Shown: positions 36,278-46,251, counted from the first letter of the stretch. The stretch is DNA of 64,000 nucleotides from Streptococcus sp. 29887 (GCF_032595075.1 NZ_CP118735.1:1516001-1580000); one strand, 5' to 3'. Numbers and translations are program-made. Notes: a model not told the origin generated them from the letters alone.

Positions 36278-37321
36278 TTAGAATTGCTCCGAGAATCGTA
36301 CATCACCTTGGTAGAAACCACGAATGTCGTTGATACCGTAGCGAAGCATGGCAATACGTTCTTGACCAAGACCGAAGGCAAATCCAGAGTACTTGGTTGA
36401 GTCAATGCCACTCATTTCCAATACTTGCGGGTGGACCATGCCGGCACCGAGGATTTCAATCCAGCCTGTTTTCTTACATACATTACAGCCGTCACCACCA
36501 CACTTGAAGCAAGAAACATCCACCTCAACAGAAGGCTCAGTGAATGGGAAGTAAGACGGACGCAGACGAATCTGACGCTCTTCACCGAACATCTTTTTGA
36601 TAATCATTTCAAGCGTACCTTTGAGATCGCCCATGGATACATTTTCACCGACAACCAAGCCTTCAATCTGGTGGAACTGGTGGCTGTGGGTCGCATCATC
36701 CGTATCACGACGGAAAACACGTCCAGGCGAAATCATCTTCAAGGCACCTTTTGAGAAATCATGTTGGTCCATGGTACGCGCCTGAACAGGCGACGTATGG
36801 GTCCGCATAAGGATTTCTTCTGTGATGTAGAAGGTATCCTGCATATCACGTGCTGGGTGGTCTTTTGGCAAATTCATGCGCTCAAAGTTGTAGTAATCTT
36901 TTTCCACTTCAAATCCGTCAACGATTTGGAAGCCCATGCCCAAGAAAATATCTTCGATTTCTTCAGAAGTCTGAGTCAAGACATGGCGTTTTCCGACCTT
37001 GACATGACGACCTGGCAAGGTCACATCAATGGTTTCTGAAGCTAATTGCTGCTGAATTTTCGCTGCTGCAACCTTCTGAGCTGTTTCTTCAAAAGCAGCC
37101 GTCAGCACATCACGCACTTCATTGACCTGTTTACCAACGATTGGTTTCATTTCGTTCGAAAGGTCTTTCAAGCCTTTCAACAAGTCCGTCAAAGACCCTT
37201 TTTTACCCAAAACCGCAACACGCAGGTCTTGTAGTTCTTTTTCTCCTTGGTGCTGGATTTCTTTTAACTTTTCAAGTGTAGTTTGGCTTAATTCAGCCAA
37301 CTGTTGTTCAATGTTTGACAT
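36278..37321 (-). CDS. pheS: Phenylalanyl-tRNA synthetase alpha subunit
   Basis: Catalytic subunit of the enzyme that charges tRNA-Phe; forms the complex with PheT. It is 347 aa with the class II motifs: motif 2 region [25 protein letters not shown] segment near 200-220 and motif 3 [17 protein letters not shown] near 310-326. The ATG at 37321 follows TTGGAGGAATT. It is controlled by a T-box leader. The array after it separates it from pheT, which is unusual. Confidence 0.97.
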   Translation of the reverse strand: MSNIEQQLAELSQTTLEKLKEIQHQGEKELQDLRVAVLGKKGSLTDLLKGLKDLSNEMKPIVGKQVNEVRDVLTAAFEETAQKVAAAKIQQQLASETIDVTLPGRHVKVGKRHVLTQTSEEIEDIFLGMGFQIVDGFEVEKDYYNFERMNLPKDHPARDMQDTFYITEEILMRTHTSPVQARTMDQHDFSKGALKMISPGRVFRRDTDDATHSHQFHQIEGLVVGENVSMGDLKGTLEMIIKKMFGEERQIRLRPSYFPFTEPSVEVDVSCFKCGGDGCNVCKKTGWIEILGAGMVHPQVLEMSGIDSTKYSGFAFGLGQERIAMLRYGINDIRGFYQGDVRFSEQF

Positions 37322-37332
37322 AATTCCTCCAA

Positions 37333-37690
37333 TAAAAAAACGCATGACACCACTCGTATCGGAGCGTTGTCACGCGGTACCATCCGTTTTCATCTGCAAG
37401 GCAGACCTTAGTTCTATGAACCTGTATTCACAAGTAAAGTGCTTGCACATAAGAGATAGTTTTTTCGCTAATCAAGGCAGTTTTTTGAGGGAATACTGAC
37501 TGTATTTTGAAAAAAACTAACGATGAGTAGCTGAAAAACTAGCCTTAGATGGAAGTGCTGAACTGTGAATACAGGTTCTAAGTCCTTGTGTGAGTGAATT
37601 CGACCAACTTTCACTGATTGAGCTTACAGTCACGGCTCAACTCCCTGGACAGTTTCCATAGGTGTACTAGTCTCACAGACTTCTATTCAA
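37333..37690 (-). promoter_or_regulatory. T-box leader of pheS (tRNA-Phe-sensing riboswitch), interrupted by a repeat
   Basis: The conserved T-box core TGGTACCGCG is at 37382-37373 on the minus strand. It is followed by a terminator, a GTGACAaCgCTC / GAGtGgTGTCAT stem and seven T residues, just before the pheS ribosome site. A stem I-like upstream part runs from about 37680 and contains TTC in GAATTCAC as a candidate Phe specifier. A 161-bp repeat lies between the two parts; without it the leader would be about 180-200 nt, a normal T-box length. Confidence 0.8.
37418..37578. repeat. MITE-like dispersed repeat, copy 2, inside the pheS T-box
   Basis: A 161-bp element with 14-bp perfect terminal inverted repeats GAACCTGTATTCAC / GTGAATACAGGTTC. 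The 6-bp GTTCTA occurs at both flanks (37411-37416 and 37575-37580) and may be a target duplication. It matches copy 1 at 24387-24525 but has about 22 extra bases in the middle (CGCTAATCAAGGCAG). Confidence 0.85.
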
Positions 37691-37698
37691 TTAAGAAT

Positions 37699-37727
37699 AT
37701 TCTATCAAAAATAAGAAAGTTTGGCAA
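37699..37727 (-). promoter_or_regulatory. pheS promoter
   Basis: Minus strand TTGCCA (37727-37722), a 17-bp spacer and TAGAAT (37704-37699), just before the T-box leader. Confidence 0.8.
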
Positions 37728-37740
37728 TAAATATCCCTAG

Positions 37741-37774
37741 AAAAACTCCCTCTATCTAGGATAGAAAGGAGTTT
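37741..37774 (-). terminator. Terminator of the uronate/GH3 operon
   Basis: Minus-strand stem AAACTCC-t-TTCTATC / GATAGA-g-GGAGTTT, followed by TTC. It lies right after the last GH3 gene. Confidence 0.8.
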
Positions 37775-37778
37775 AGTT

Positions 37779-39503
37779 TTATAGTTTTGCCTGCCATTTA
37801 TTGGCCCAAACATTCTCATTTGGCACACCATAGAAGTCATCTTTTCCTTCTAATTTATCAAGGAGGGATTCAATCGTGTTTTTATTATGATGGTAGGCAT
37901 TGACAGCAGTTTTGACCATGGTAACATCGTGAAGGTGAGTTGTATAGTTTAGTGAAACGAAAATGGTTGGAACTTCATGTACATACCAAGGAACTTCATT
38001 GGACATGGCCGTTTTCCACTGGATGCGGTAATTATTCTGCGCTCCATATCCAATGACATTGGCAACAGTCAAGGCTAAATCAACTTCTTCTCGGTATTGC
38101 AGCGTTTTACCTTTGATTCGAGTCGTACCATCATTGACAGTCACTTCATAACCACGCGCTTCCAAGGCAGCTTTAAGGTTATCAACCACTTCTGTACTTG
38201 CCGCCATAATGCCTTCTTTTTCACCTTCTAAGTAATACAAACGGATTCTGCGATGGGTTTCTGGACTAATTGGAAGATTTTTCTGGGTATCCTTCAACAA
38301 CGTAATTGCTTTATCTGCTGCTTCACGTTGCCAAGCCAAGTGTTCTTCACAGCCGATAATAGCCAATTCATCAGCTGATTTTAGCAAGGTTCCTTCCGCT
38401 TGCTTGATATGCAGATTGAGTTTGGCTTTCAGACCTAAAATGCGACGGAGAGCATCATGAAGGCGTTCCTCAGTAATCACTCCCTTGCGGTAGCCATTGA
38501 GCATGAATTCAAAATCTTCTTCTAAGTTATTGAAGAATAAGAACATATCACAACCCGCAGCAATAGCTGCTGGGACATAGTCTTCACGACGCATGGCTGC
38601 TGTCATACCCAACATGTGGCTGGCATCTGTTATGACCAAGCCATTGAATTCCAGTTTTTCTTTCAATAAATCTTGGATCAATTCGGGAGCCAGGGTTGCA
38701 GGCAAAATGTCTTCGTCCATCAAACTTGGATTCAGTTCTTTCTGGTAATATGGCAAGGCTATATGACCCGCCATAATCATCTCAACACCAGCTTCAATAT
38801 GATGACGATAGACACGACCAAAACTCTTGTCCCATTCTTCTGGAGAGAGTTCATTGACACCGAGGACTAGGTGCTGATCACGTTCTTCTGTACCATCTCC
38901 TGGGAAATGCTTGATACATTGAATAACATCTCTTTCAGCAGTCAATCCTTCTAGATAGGCACTGGTATAAGCAATAACATCATCCGCATTTGTGCCGTAG
39001 GCTCTGGTATTGACAATGGTATTGCGCCAGTTCTGAACAATATCCACGCAAGGATCAAAGTTGACATTTACACCTAATGCAGTCTCCTCGCGCGCAGATA
39101 CGAGACCTGCTAGGTAGGGAATACGAGGATCCCGACTGGCTTCAGATTGAGCGCCTGAAGAAATATAGGTCCCTCCTTTCACAGCTCCATCTCCACCTGA
39201 GTCACAGTTCGCCGCAACCAAGAGAGGTACTTTTGAATAGCTTTGCAACTCGTTAATCAGTCCTTGTACCTGTTCTGGACTGCCATTCATATAACGGGCG
39301 CCACCTATGTGGTATCGTTTTATCAATTCCTGATTACTCAGATTATTTCCACTAAAGGCATCCCCTCCGAAGAAGAATAGATTGACAAACAGTTGACCGA
39401 TTTTTTCCTCATCTGTCAGATGAGCCAAGGTGTTTTCTACCCAAGCAATCTGCTCTTCATTCAAACAATAGGGTTTCTTCCGCAAATCAACCAATCTAGG
39501 CAT
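37779..39503 (-). CDS. Glycoside hydrolase family 3 (beta-N-acetylhexosaminidase-like), copy 1
   Basis: A 574-aa cytoplasmic (no signal peptide) GH3 enzyme. KHFPGDG with D-x-H a few residues on (EERDQH) matches the Asp-His dyad loop of NagZ-type GH3 enzymes. VITDASHMLGM carries the probable nucleophile Asp. NagZ-type enzymes remove terminal beta-N-acetylglucosamine. It is the last gene of the uronate operon and 10 nt after a homologous GH3 gene. With UidA upstream, joint breakdown of imported glucuronate/hexosamine oligosaccharides is plausible but not proven. Confidence 0.85.
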   Translation of the reverse strand: MPRLVDLRKKPYCLNEEQIAWVENTLAHLTDEEKIGQLFVNLFFFGGDAFSGNNLSNQELIKRYHIGGARYMNGSPEQVQGLINELQSYSKVPLLVAANCDSGGDGAVKGGTYISSGAQSEASRDPRIPYLAGLVSAREETALGVNVNFDPCVDIVQNWRNTIVNTRAYGTNADDVIAYTSAYLEGLTAERDVIQCIKHFPGDGTEERDQHLVLGVNELSPEEWDKSFGRVYRHHIEAGVEMIMAGHIALPYYQKELNPSLMDEDILPATLAPELIQDLLKEKLEFNGLVITDASHMLGMTAAMRREDYVPAAIAAGCDMFLFFNNLEEDFEFMLNGYRKGVITEERLHDALRRILGLKAKLNLHIKQAEGTLLKSADELAIIGCEEHLAWQREAADKAITLLKDTQKNLPISPETHRRIRLYYLEGEKEGIMAASTEVVDNLKAALEARGYEVTVNDGTTRIKGKTLQYREEVDLALTVANVIGYGAQNNYRIQWKTAMSNEVPWYVHEVPTIFVSLNYTTHLHDVTMVKTAVNAYHHNKNTIESLLDKLEGKDDFYGVPNENVWANKWQAKL

Positions 39504-39513
39504 TATTTCCTCC

Positions 39514-41304
39514 TTATTTTCCGCGCCAAATACGTGTATCTAGCAAACCACAGTAGGCATCAACAGGCGATACTCCTGTAAAGGCTGACTCTCCTGCTAG
39601 TTTAGCAACCAAGGCTTCTAAAGTGACAGGCAAGCCATCGTAGGCATTGATATAGGTTGCAACCTGTGGCATATCTGCAAGTGCAAATGGGTGCTGAACT
39701 GAAACAACAATGGTTGGAATTTCGTGAACATAGAAAGGCTGGTCTGGTGTTCCCTTGGCAGCTGGCCAAATAATCCGCTGAGTTGTTCCTCCTGAGTTGA
39801 CATCGACTAAATTGATAATCAAATCATAGTTATCTGTGATTTCGGCAATTGGACGCTTGGAAGCATAGACATTTGCAATCGCTGCCGGTCTTTCTTCTTC
39901 TGGCAATTTGGCAATCCGTGCTTCTGTGTTTTCCCAGATGGATACTTGGTGTCCCCGAGCTTCTAATAGTTCTTTCAGCGTATCGGCTGCTCTCTTCTTG
40001 CCAGCATTGATCATGGCGCCAAAACCACCCTTATAGCCATCCACTTCGACCAATAAAATCCGTTTGTAGCGTTCTGAATTGACTGGGAAAATTCCTTCTT
40101 GTTTGGCTTTTACCAAGGTAATCGCCTTGTCAGCTATTTCTTTTGCAAGCTGTTTTGCCTCATCTCTACCAATCAAAGCCAGTGCTTCTTCTTTTGGCAA
40201 CATGATTTCCTGACGACGACCTTCAAACAAGTGAAGACCAAGTTTAGCTTTCAAGCCCAAGGTACGACGAAGGGCATCATGGAGGCGTTCCTCAGAAAGC
40301 AGACCATTTTCCAATCCTTCTTTCATCCATTGCAAATCTTCTTCTGGATCGTTGAAGAAAAGGAAAAGATCACAACCTGCCTCAATAGCTGTAGGCAATA
40401 GCTCACGACGGGACATAGAAGCAGTCATACCGATCATGTGACTGGCATCCGTGACGATGGCTCCATTGTAACCTAACTCTCCACGAAGCAATTCATCCAA
40501 GAGGGTTTTATTCAGCGAAGCTGGTAACATGTCATCCAATTCACGTTCTGGGTGCATTTCTTTCTCAACATTTGGCAAATGAATATGTCCAGCCATGATA
40601 CCTGGAAGACCTGCGTCAGCCATCTCACCGTAAATCCGTCCAAATGTTTCCATCCATTCAGACTTGGTCATGGGATTCGAAGCAAAAGAGAGATGATGGT
40701 CACGTTCATCTATACCATCTCCAGGAAAATGCTTAGCAAACGGTACAATGCCATGTTCCATAATGCCTCGCATGTATTCTTTGGATAATTCAATGACTTG
40801 GTCTACATTAGCTCCCCAAGTTCGGTTTGCAATGATTGGATTTCGCCAATTACGGCTGAGGTCCATAATCGGTGCAAAGGAGGCATTGCAGCCTACCGCA
40901 GCTGCTTCAAGTCCTGCAACTTTCCCCATTTCATAAGCATAGCGAGGTTCGGCTGTCGCAGCAATCTTGATTTCATCCCCAATTTTCGTTCCGTCCGTAA
41001 CAGCGCCATTCCCACCAGATTCGGTATTGGCTGCAATCAAAAGGGGAATCTTAGACTTGGTCTGCAAAATATAGTTTTGCTCCCAAATATCTGCAGCAGG
41101 TCCAGGATTATAACGAACAGCAGCAATCTTATAATCATTTAATACTCCAGTCAGATATTCTTCCGTCCGCTGGCTCCCCATGTTGACAAAGAGGTGACCG
41201 ATTTTTTCATCCAAAGTCATCTGAGCAATGGTTTCTTCAATCCAAGAAATAGCCTCTTCGTCAAGATTGTAAGGATTCTTCTGTAAATCTACTAAATGTG
41301 TCAT
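39514..41304 (-). CDS. Glycoside hydrolase family 3 (beta-N-acetylhexosaminidase-like), copy 2
   Basis: A 596-aa paralogue of the next gene. It has KHFPGDGIDERDHH (dyad loop) and IVTDASHMIGM (nucleophile loop), plus a C-terminal GH3_C-like half. There is no signal peptide, so it acts on imported sugars. The ATG at 41304 follows TTGGAGGCAAAC. It is in the same operon as kdgA-uxaC-uxuA. The two copies differ enough that distinct linkage specificities are likely. Confidence 0.85.
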   Translation of the reverse strand: MTHLVDLQKNPYNLDEEAISWIEETIAQMTLDEKIGHLFVNMGSQRTEEYLTGVLNDYKIAAVRYNPGPAADIWEQNYILQTKSKIPLLIAANTESGGNGAVTDGTKIGDEIKIAATAEPRYAYEMGKVAGLEAAAVGCNASFAPIMDLSRNWRNPIIANRTWGANVDQVIELSKEYMRGIMEHGIVPFAKHFPGDGIDERDHHLSFASNPMTKSEWMETFGRIYGEMADAGLPGIMAGHIHLPNVEKEMHPERELDDMLPASLNKTLLDELLRGELGYNGAIVTDASHMIGMTASMSRRELLPTAIEAGCDLFLFFNDPEEDLQWMKEGLENGLLSEERLHDALRRTLGLKAKLGLHLFEGRRQEIMLPKEEALALIGRDEAKQLAKEIADKAITLVKAKQEGIFPVNSERYKRILLVEVDGYKGGFGAMINAGKKRAADTLKELLEARGHQVSIWENTEARIAKLPEEERPAAIANVYASKRPIAEITDNYDLIINLVDVNSGGTTQRIIWPAAKGTPDQPFYVHEIPTIVVSVQHPFALADMPQVATYINAYDGLPVTLEALVAKLAGESAFTGVSPVDAYCGLLDTRIWRGK

Positions 41305-41352
41305 GTTTGCCTCCAAAAAAGCTAGAGGGCATAGCGCCTCTAGCCCTTCTCT

Positions 41353-42153
41353 CTAGTCGTCTAAATTATTCCAAAATTTCTGTGTCAATTCTGTTTCTTT
41401 CTCACCTGTGAATGCTTGATGAACAAAGTCATCTGCAATCGTTTCTGTCAAATCTGCCCAAGATTGCATCTCTTGTCCTACTAAAATAGGATAGAAGTGG
41501 ACATTATTGAGTTCCGCCGCCTTCAAATCACCTGGCGAGTCACCAATCATCATAATCTTATCAGGACAATACCCTTCCTCTATTAACAGTTTGATGACAT
41601 CTTCTTTCTTGCCACGGTCTTGACAGTACAATTCTGTAACAAAGTCCATCAACCTCTGGTCTGTCCACTCTTCTTCTACCGCTTCCTTATTAGCAGAAGA
41701 AACCACGTAGACTTTTCCTAACTGGCTCAATTTTTCCAAGCCCTTGTGAACGCCGATGAAGGCTAAAACAGGACCGCTATAATGCTTAATGGCTTGATTG
41801 ACTTGATTGGACCATTCTAAAGCTAATTCCAAGTCTTTTGACGGCTGCTCCTCTATCAATCTTTCCAGAGAAGCATTTGACAAAGAAAATGTTGTAGCAA
41901 CCCAATTTTTCAAGTTGTCTATACCAGTCACACCTGCAAATTCTAGGCCTTTTACTAAGCCAACAAAACGGTTAATGCCACGTTCTCGTGAGTAGAGATT
42001 GACTCGGTTCCATTCAGTTAAAAATGGTTCTTTATCTTCAACACCAAAAACTTCCGCAGCCAAGGGGCCGAAAAAGAGTTTATGTTTGTAGGTCATGGTG
42101 TCCATGGCGCAGCCATCAGAGTCCACACAAAATACGTAATCCGTTTTCATCAT
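41353..42153 (-). CDS. HAD family hydrolase
   Basis: A 266-aa HAD-superfamily protein, probably a sugar-phosphate phosphatase or phosphatase-like enzyme. Motif I VDSDGCAMDT is near residue 10, motif II VVSSAN near 155 and motif IV GDSPGDLKAA near 200. The ATG at 42153 overlaps the upstream stop (TGATG); the next codon is also ATG. The substrate is unknown; the position in the uronate operon suggests an intermediate of that pathway. Confidence 0.8.
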   Translation of the reverse strand: MMKTDYVFCVDSDGCAMDTMTYKHKLFFGPLAAEVFGVEDKEPFLTEWNRVNLYSRERGINRFVGLVKGLEFAGVTGIDNLKNWVATTFSLSNASLERLIEEQPSKDLELALEWSNQVNQAIKHYSGPVLAFIGVHKGLEKLSQLGKVYVVSSANKEAVEEEWTDQRLMDFVTELYCQDRGKKEDVIKLLIEEGYCPDKIMMIGDSPGDLKAAELNNVHFYPILVGQEMQSWADLTETIADDFVHQAFTGEKETELTQKFWNNLDD

Positions 42154-42992
42154 CAAACTCCTGAATAGGCTGAGAAGCCACCGTCAATCGGTAAAACAAC
42201 ACCGTTGACAAAGCTTGCCAAATTCTCGTCTGCCAAGAAGAAGACTCCGCCGACTAGCTCTTCCGCTTCACCAAACCGCCCCATTGGTGTATTGGTCAAA
42301 ATCTTGTTGGCACGTGCGGTCGGTTGACCCGACTCGTCAAACAGCAAACCACGGTTTTGGTTGGTAACCAAGAATCCAGGCGCAATCGCATTACAACGGA
42401 TGCCAACTTTTGAAAAATGGACTGCTAACCATTGGGTAAAATTACTAATAGCAGCCTTGGCACCTGAATAGGCTGGAATTTTTGTCAAAGGAGTAAAGGC
42501 ATTCATGCTGGAAATATTGATAATATTTGCTCCCGAGCGACCGATCATATCCTGTGCAAAGACCTGTGTTGGCAATAAGGTTCCAAGATAATTCAAATTG
42601 AATACAAAGTTGATACCTGCCTCATCCAAGTCGAAGAAAGTCTTGGTCTCAGCTGGCAGACCAATCTCATGGAATTCATTGTCCGTTGTCGCTTTTGGAT
42701 TATTGCCTCCAGCACCATTGATTAAAATATCTACAGGGCCAAAATCTGCTAGGACTTGCTGGCGAACATCTTCCAAATTTTCCTTAGAAAGAACGTTAGA
42801 TTTGTAAGCTTTTGCAACACCACCTACTGCTTCAATCTCATCAACGAATACCTGAGCCGCAGCCTCATTCAAGTCTAAAAGCGCAACCTTTGCACCTGCC
42901 TTGGCAAATTCTTTTGCCAAATAGCCACAGAGAATGCCACCTGCTCCTGTAATAACAACAACCTTATCCTTAAATTCAATAACACGTGACAT
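42153..42992 (-). CDS. SDR family D-mannonate oxidoreductase (fructuronate reductase)
   Basis: A 279-aa short-chain dehydrogenase with the NAD(P)-binding VVITGAGGILCGYLAKEF at residues 11-28 and the catalytic Ser in NISSMNAF followed by YSGAKAA (YxxxK). Between UxaC and UxuA a fructuronate-to-mannonate reductase is needed; this SDR fills that gap in place of the unrelated UxuB. The ATG at 42992 follows AAGGAGAGCTAAT. A longer frame would overlap uxuA and was rejected. Confidence 0.85.
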   Translation of the reverse strand: MSRVIEFKDKVVVITGAGGILCGYLAKEFAKAGAKVALLDLNEAAAQVFVDEIEAVGGVAKAYKSNVLSKENLEDVRQQVLADFGPVDILINGAGGNNPKATTDNEFHEIGLPAETKTFFDLDEAGINFVFNLNYLGTLLPTQVFAQDMIGRSGANIINISSMNAFTPLTKIPAYSGAKAAISNFTQWLAVHFSKVGIRCNAIAPGFLVTNQNRGLLFDESGQPTARANKILTNTPMGRFGEAEELVGGVFFLADENLASFVNGVVLPIDGGFSAYSGV

Positions 42993-42993
42993 A

Positions 42994-44094
42994 TTAGCTC
43001 TCCTTATTTCCAACTGTTTTGACTGTAATTCCAAAATCTGGTGTCTTGCCTGCTGCTCGCATATTGGCTTCATAGAGACCGTTAAAGTAGGTTGCCCCAA
43101 GGGCTCGGTCATACAGACCATAACCAGGTGTCTTGGTTTGATCTCCCCAGATACGGCGGCCGTGGTCTGGACGTAAGGCTCCAGCCCAGTCATAGTCCAC
43201 CAATAATTTAACAACAGCATTCATATCAATGTCACCAGCTTGTGACAAATGTGCAGTTTCTTGGAAGCCCCAAGCACCTGCCGTCACATTGCGCGTATGC
43301 ATAAAATTGATACGATTGCGTTTGAGAGCATATTCCATCATGGCAAGGACATCATTTTTCGGATCAGAAGCATAGGATCCTACACACATGGTAATTCCAT
43401 TGTGTTCTGAATCATAGAGATTCAAAAATCGTTCAACGGCTTCTTGACCAGTAATAATACGTGGCAATCCAAAAATTCCATACGGAGGGTCATCAGGGTG
43501 AATGGCCATTTTGACTCCAGCTTCCTCAGCCGTTGGTAGAATCGCTTTGATAAAATACTCCAAATTCGCCCATAAATCTTCTTCAGAGATATTCTGACGA
43601 TAATTTTCAATAATCGCCTTCATTTCTTCCTTGGAATAGGACGAATCCCAACCTGGTAAGTTCAAATCATCCGCCACAGGATCAACACCTGCTAAATCAG
43701 ATTTTAGGAAAGCTAAAGAGGTTGAACCATCTGGAAGTGGGTGGTGCAAGTCTGAACGGGTCCAGTCAAACACAGGCATGAAATTGTAGCATACAACTGG
43801 AATACCTGCAGCCCCTACATTACGGATGGAAGTTTTATAGTTTTCAATTAACTCATCACGATTTGGCTTCCCTTGTTTGATGTCTTCATGGACAGGAATG
43901 GATTCAATAACCGTAATTTCAAGTCCTGCCTCTTCTACCATTTTTTTCAGCTCTAGAATGTTTTCAAGGGGCCAAGCTTGACCAACTGGTACATCGTAGA
44001 CTGCTGTTACGATTCCCTGCATACCAGGGATTGCTTTAATCTCTTCCAGTGTCACAGGATCTTTTTTCCCGTACCATCGAAATGACATTTTCAT
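42994..44094 (-). CDS. uxuA: Mannonate dehydratase UxuA
   Basis: Dehydrates D-mannonate to 2-keto-3-deoxygluconate. The protein is 366 aa and begins MKMSFRWYGKKDPVTL, typical of UxuA; HPDDPP and HTRNVT blocks hold metal or substrate residues. The ATG at 44094 follows AAAGGAGAGTAAATC. It lies between uxaC and the mannonate oxidoreductase. Confidence 0.95.
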   Translation of the reverse strand: MKMSFRWYGKKDPVTLEEIKAIPGMQGIVTAVYDVPVGQAWPLENILELKKMVEEAGLEITVIESIPVHEDIKQGKPNRDELIENYKTSIRNVGAAGIPVVCYNFMPVFDWTRSDLHHPLPDGSTSLAFLKSDLAGVDPVADDLNLPGWDSSYSKEEMKAIIENYRQNISEEDLWANLEYFIKAILPTAEEAGVKMAIHPDDPPYGIFGLPRIITGQEAVERFLNLYDSEHNGITMCVGSYASDPKNDVLAMMEYALKRNRINFMHTRNVTAGAWGFQETAHLSQAGDIDMNAVVKLLVDYDWAGALRPDHGRRIWGDQTKTPGYGLYDRALGATYFNGLYEANMRAAGKTPDFGITVKTVGNKES

Positions 44095-44107
44095 GATTTA
44101 CTCTCCT

Positions 44108-45508
44108 TTATTGTTCAAAAAATTCTTTGGCATTGTAATAGGATATGGCTTCTACAAACTGGCCTAAACGATTGTAATCTTCTGGCACTTCCTCATCAAC
44201 TATCCATTGACCAACATAGGTCGCTAAAATGCGTCTGAAATAATCATGCCGTTGATAAGATAAAAAGCTACGCGAATCTGTCAACATACCAACGAAATTG
44301 GCAAGCATGCCCTGTTCTGCATAGGCATTCATCTGGTCAATCATGCCCAACTTGGTATCATTGAACCACCAACCAGCACCAAATTGTAGCTGACTACGGC
44401 GCCCTTCCTCATTGGACTGGAAATTCGCCAAAGTATTGGCCAGAGCAATGTTGTAACTTGGATTGAGATTGTACCAAATCATTTTTGGAAGGGCATTTTC
44501 CTTGACCAAGTTATCTAACAAACGATTCAAATTCACAGTCAGACATGTCTGGTCTCCAATCGAATCCACACCTACATCTGCTCCAAGTTTTTCAAACAGT
44601 CCGGTATGGTTGTTCCGTAAGGCACCAAAGTGAACTTGTGTCACAAAGCCATGTTTCTTGTACAATCGGCACAATTCTCTAAAGATAGCAGTCTGCCATT
44701 TATTGATACTGGATTGACCAGCTTCTTTACCTGCAAGTCGTGCTAGTAAAATTTCATCCAACTCTTCAAGGCTTGCTTCTTCATATGAAATAGCCGTAAA
44801 ACTAATGTCACTTGCTCGGCAACCGTGTTGAGCAAAATAGGAAACACGCTGACCTAGTGCCTCTACAAAACTTGCAAAGTCTCTTACTGCTACCCCTGTT
44901 ACTTCCTCCAAGCGTTTCATAAATGGATTGAAATTTCGATGCTCGATAAAGGCTTCATCTGGGCGGAAAGTCGGTGCCACTACAGTATCTATGGTCGAGT
45001 CCTCAGCCAGACGCTTATGCCATTCCAAGCTATCTAGTGGATGGTCAGTTGTCCCAATAAAGGTCACCCTAGCATCCGCAATCAACTTACGTGGACTAAC
45101 TTGATGTTCTTGCAAATAAGCATTGAGCTGATAATAGAGTCGCTCGGCATTTTCTTCGGTCAACAATTCCTCAACACCGAAAACCTGTCGCAATTCCAAA
45201 TGACTCCAATGATAGAGAGGGTTTCCGAAAGCCCGTTCCAAGGTCCTTGCCCAGGCTTTAAACTTATCTAGTTTACTTGCTGAACCTGTGATTTCTTCTT
45301 CTGAGATACCATTAGCCCGCATCAAGCGCCACTTATAATGGTCACCCCCCAGCCACAGATCAACAATATCTTCATAAACCTTATCTTCAAAAATTTCCTT
45401 AGGATCCAAGTGACAATGGAAATCATAGATAGGAAGCTCTGCTATTTTTCCGTAAAGCTCCTTAGCAGGCTCGTTTTTTAGCATAAAGTTTTTGTCATTA
45501 AAACTCAT
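44108..45508 (-). CDS. uxaC: Glucuronate isomerase UxaC
   Basis: Converts D-glucuronate to D-fructuronate (and galacturonate to tagaturonate). It is 466 aa of the amidohydrolase fold; DFHCHLDP near residue 28 provides the metal-binding HxH and [10 protein letters not shown] is typical of the family. The ATG at 45508 follows TGGAGGGATGAA. It starts 1 nt after the kdgA stop, so it is coupled. Confidence 0.95.
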   Translation of the reverse strand: MSFNDKNFMLKNEPAKELYGKIAELPIYDFHCHLDPKEIFEDKVYEDIVDLWLGGDHYKWRLMRANGISEEEITGSASKLDKFKAWARTLERAFGNPLYHWSHLELRQVFGVEELLTEENAERLYYQLNAYLQEHQVSPRKLIADARVTFIGTTDHPLDSLEWHKRLAEDSTIDTVVAPTFRPDEAFIEHRNFNPFMKRLEEVTGVAVRDFASFVEALGQRVSYFAQHGCRASDISFTAISYEEASLEELDEILLARLAGKEAGQSSINKWQTAIFRELCRLYKKHGFVTQVHFGALRNNHTGLFEKLGADVGVDSIGDQTCLTVNLNRLLDNLVKENALPKMIWYNLNPSYNIALANTLANFQSNEEGRRSQLQFGAGWWFNDTKLGMIDQMNAYAEQGMLANFVGMLTDSRSFLSYQRHDYFRRILATYVGQWIVDEEVPEDYNRLGQFVEAISYYNAKEFFEQ

Positions 45509-45509
45509 T

Positions 45510-46130
45510 TCATCCCTCCAAAGCTGCAACAAAACTGCGAGCAATTGTCGTTACACTTTCATAGCCTTCAGCCTGCACTCGACTTGCCAGAGCCGAACCG
45601 ACTCCAACAGCACAAGCACCGGCTTTTTTCCAATCTGCAACATTATCAACTGATACGCCACCTGAAGGCATCAAATCCACTTGAGGCACCGGGCCGTGAA
45701 TATCCTTGATAAATCCAGGCCCCAACACGCCACCAGGGAAAAGCTTGATAATAGGACATCCCGCTTGACTGGCTGTGACAATCTCTGTTGCAGTTGCACA
45801 GCCTGGGAAATAGAGCACCTCAGCCTCTTGTGCCAAGTCTTGAATTTCCCTATCAAAATGGGGACTAACCAGGAAACTAGCACCAGCATCAATGGCCTCT
45901 TGTGCGAGAGATACATTCATTACAGTTCCTGCACCAATGACTACGGAAGAATCGTCTGAGAACTCTTCCTGTAATTCTTTGATAACTGTCGCTGCATTTG
46001 GAGTCGAAAATGTAATCTCAATATTTCGAATACCTCCCAAAATCGCATGGCGAGCGATTTCTTTCGCATCGTTTTCATCTTTTCCGCGAATCACTGCAAA
46101 AAAATAATTTTCTTTTAATTGTCTTAACAT
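45510..46130 (-). CDS. kdgA: KDPG aldolase (2-dehydro-3-deoxyphosphogluconate aldolase)
   Basis: Splits 2-keto-3-deoxy-6-phosphogluconate to pyruvate and glyceraldehyde-3-phosphate, the last pathway step. It is 206 aa, a TIM barrel. FFAVIRG near residue 12, EITFSTP near 38 and the Schiff-base Lys region IIKLFPGG near 130 are visible. The ATG at 46130 follows TTGGAGGTCAAG. It is the first gene of the operon, behind an operator-containing promoter. Confidence 0.93.
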   Translation of the reverse strand: MLRQLKENYFFAVIRGKDENDAKEIARHAILGGIRNIEITFSTPNAATVIKELQEEFSDDSSVVIGAGTVMNVSLAQEAIDAGASFLVSPHFDREIQDLAQEAEVLYFPGCATATEIVTASQAGCPIIKLFPGGVLGPGFIKDIHGPVPQVDLMPSGGVSVDNVADWKKAGACAVGVGSALASRVQAEGYESVTTIARSFVAALEG

Positions 46131-46144
46131 CTTGACCTCCAATT

Positions 46145-46158
46145 AGAAAGCGTTGTCA
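46145..46158 (-). promoter_or_regulatory. cre-like site in the kdgA leader
   Basis: AGAAAGCGTTGTCA (plus-strand reading) fits the CcpA consensus TGWAANCGNTNWCA at 13 of 14 positions. It lies downstream of the -10, where CcpA binding would block elongation. Confidence 0.6.
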
Positions 46159-46169
46159 TTTATAGATAT

Positions 46170-46198
46170 AGTATATAATTCATCAGATGATTTGTCAA
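46170..46198 (-). promoter_or_regulatory. kdgA operon promoter with operator in the spacer
   Basis: Minus strand TTGACA (46198-46193), a 17-bp spacer and TATACT (46175-46170). The spacer is mostly the palindrome ATCATCTGATGAAT. The same block is in the transporter promoter at 51536-51552. It is probably bound by the GntR regulator encoded just upstream. Confidence 0.8.
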
Positions 46199-46204
46199 GG
46201 AAAA

Positions 46205-46234
46205 TGCAAAAAATACCCAGAAAATTATTCTGGG
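46205..46234 (-). terminator. Terminator of the gntR gene
   Basis: Minus-strand stem CCCAGAA / TTCTGGG followed by a T-rich run (ATTTTTT). It sits just before the kdgA promoter and so separates the two operons. Confidence 0.8.
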
Positions 46235-46251
46235 CAGTATATTTTTTATTT

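Noticed and set aside
42993..43220. Upstream extension of the mannonate oxidoreductase
   Set aside because: It would overlap uxuA by over 220 bp, while the ATG at 42992 has a strong site.
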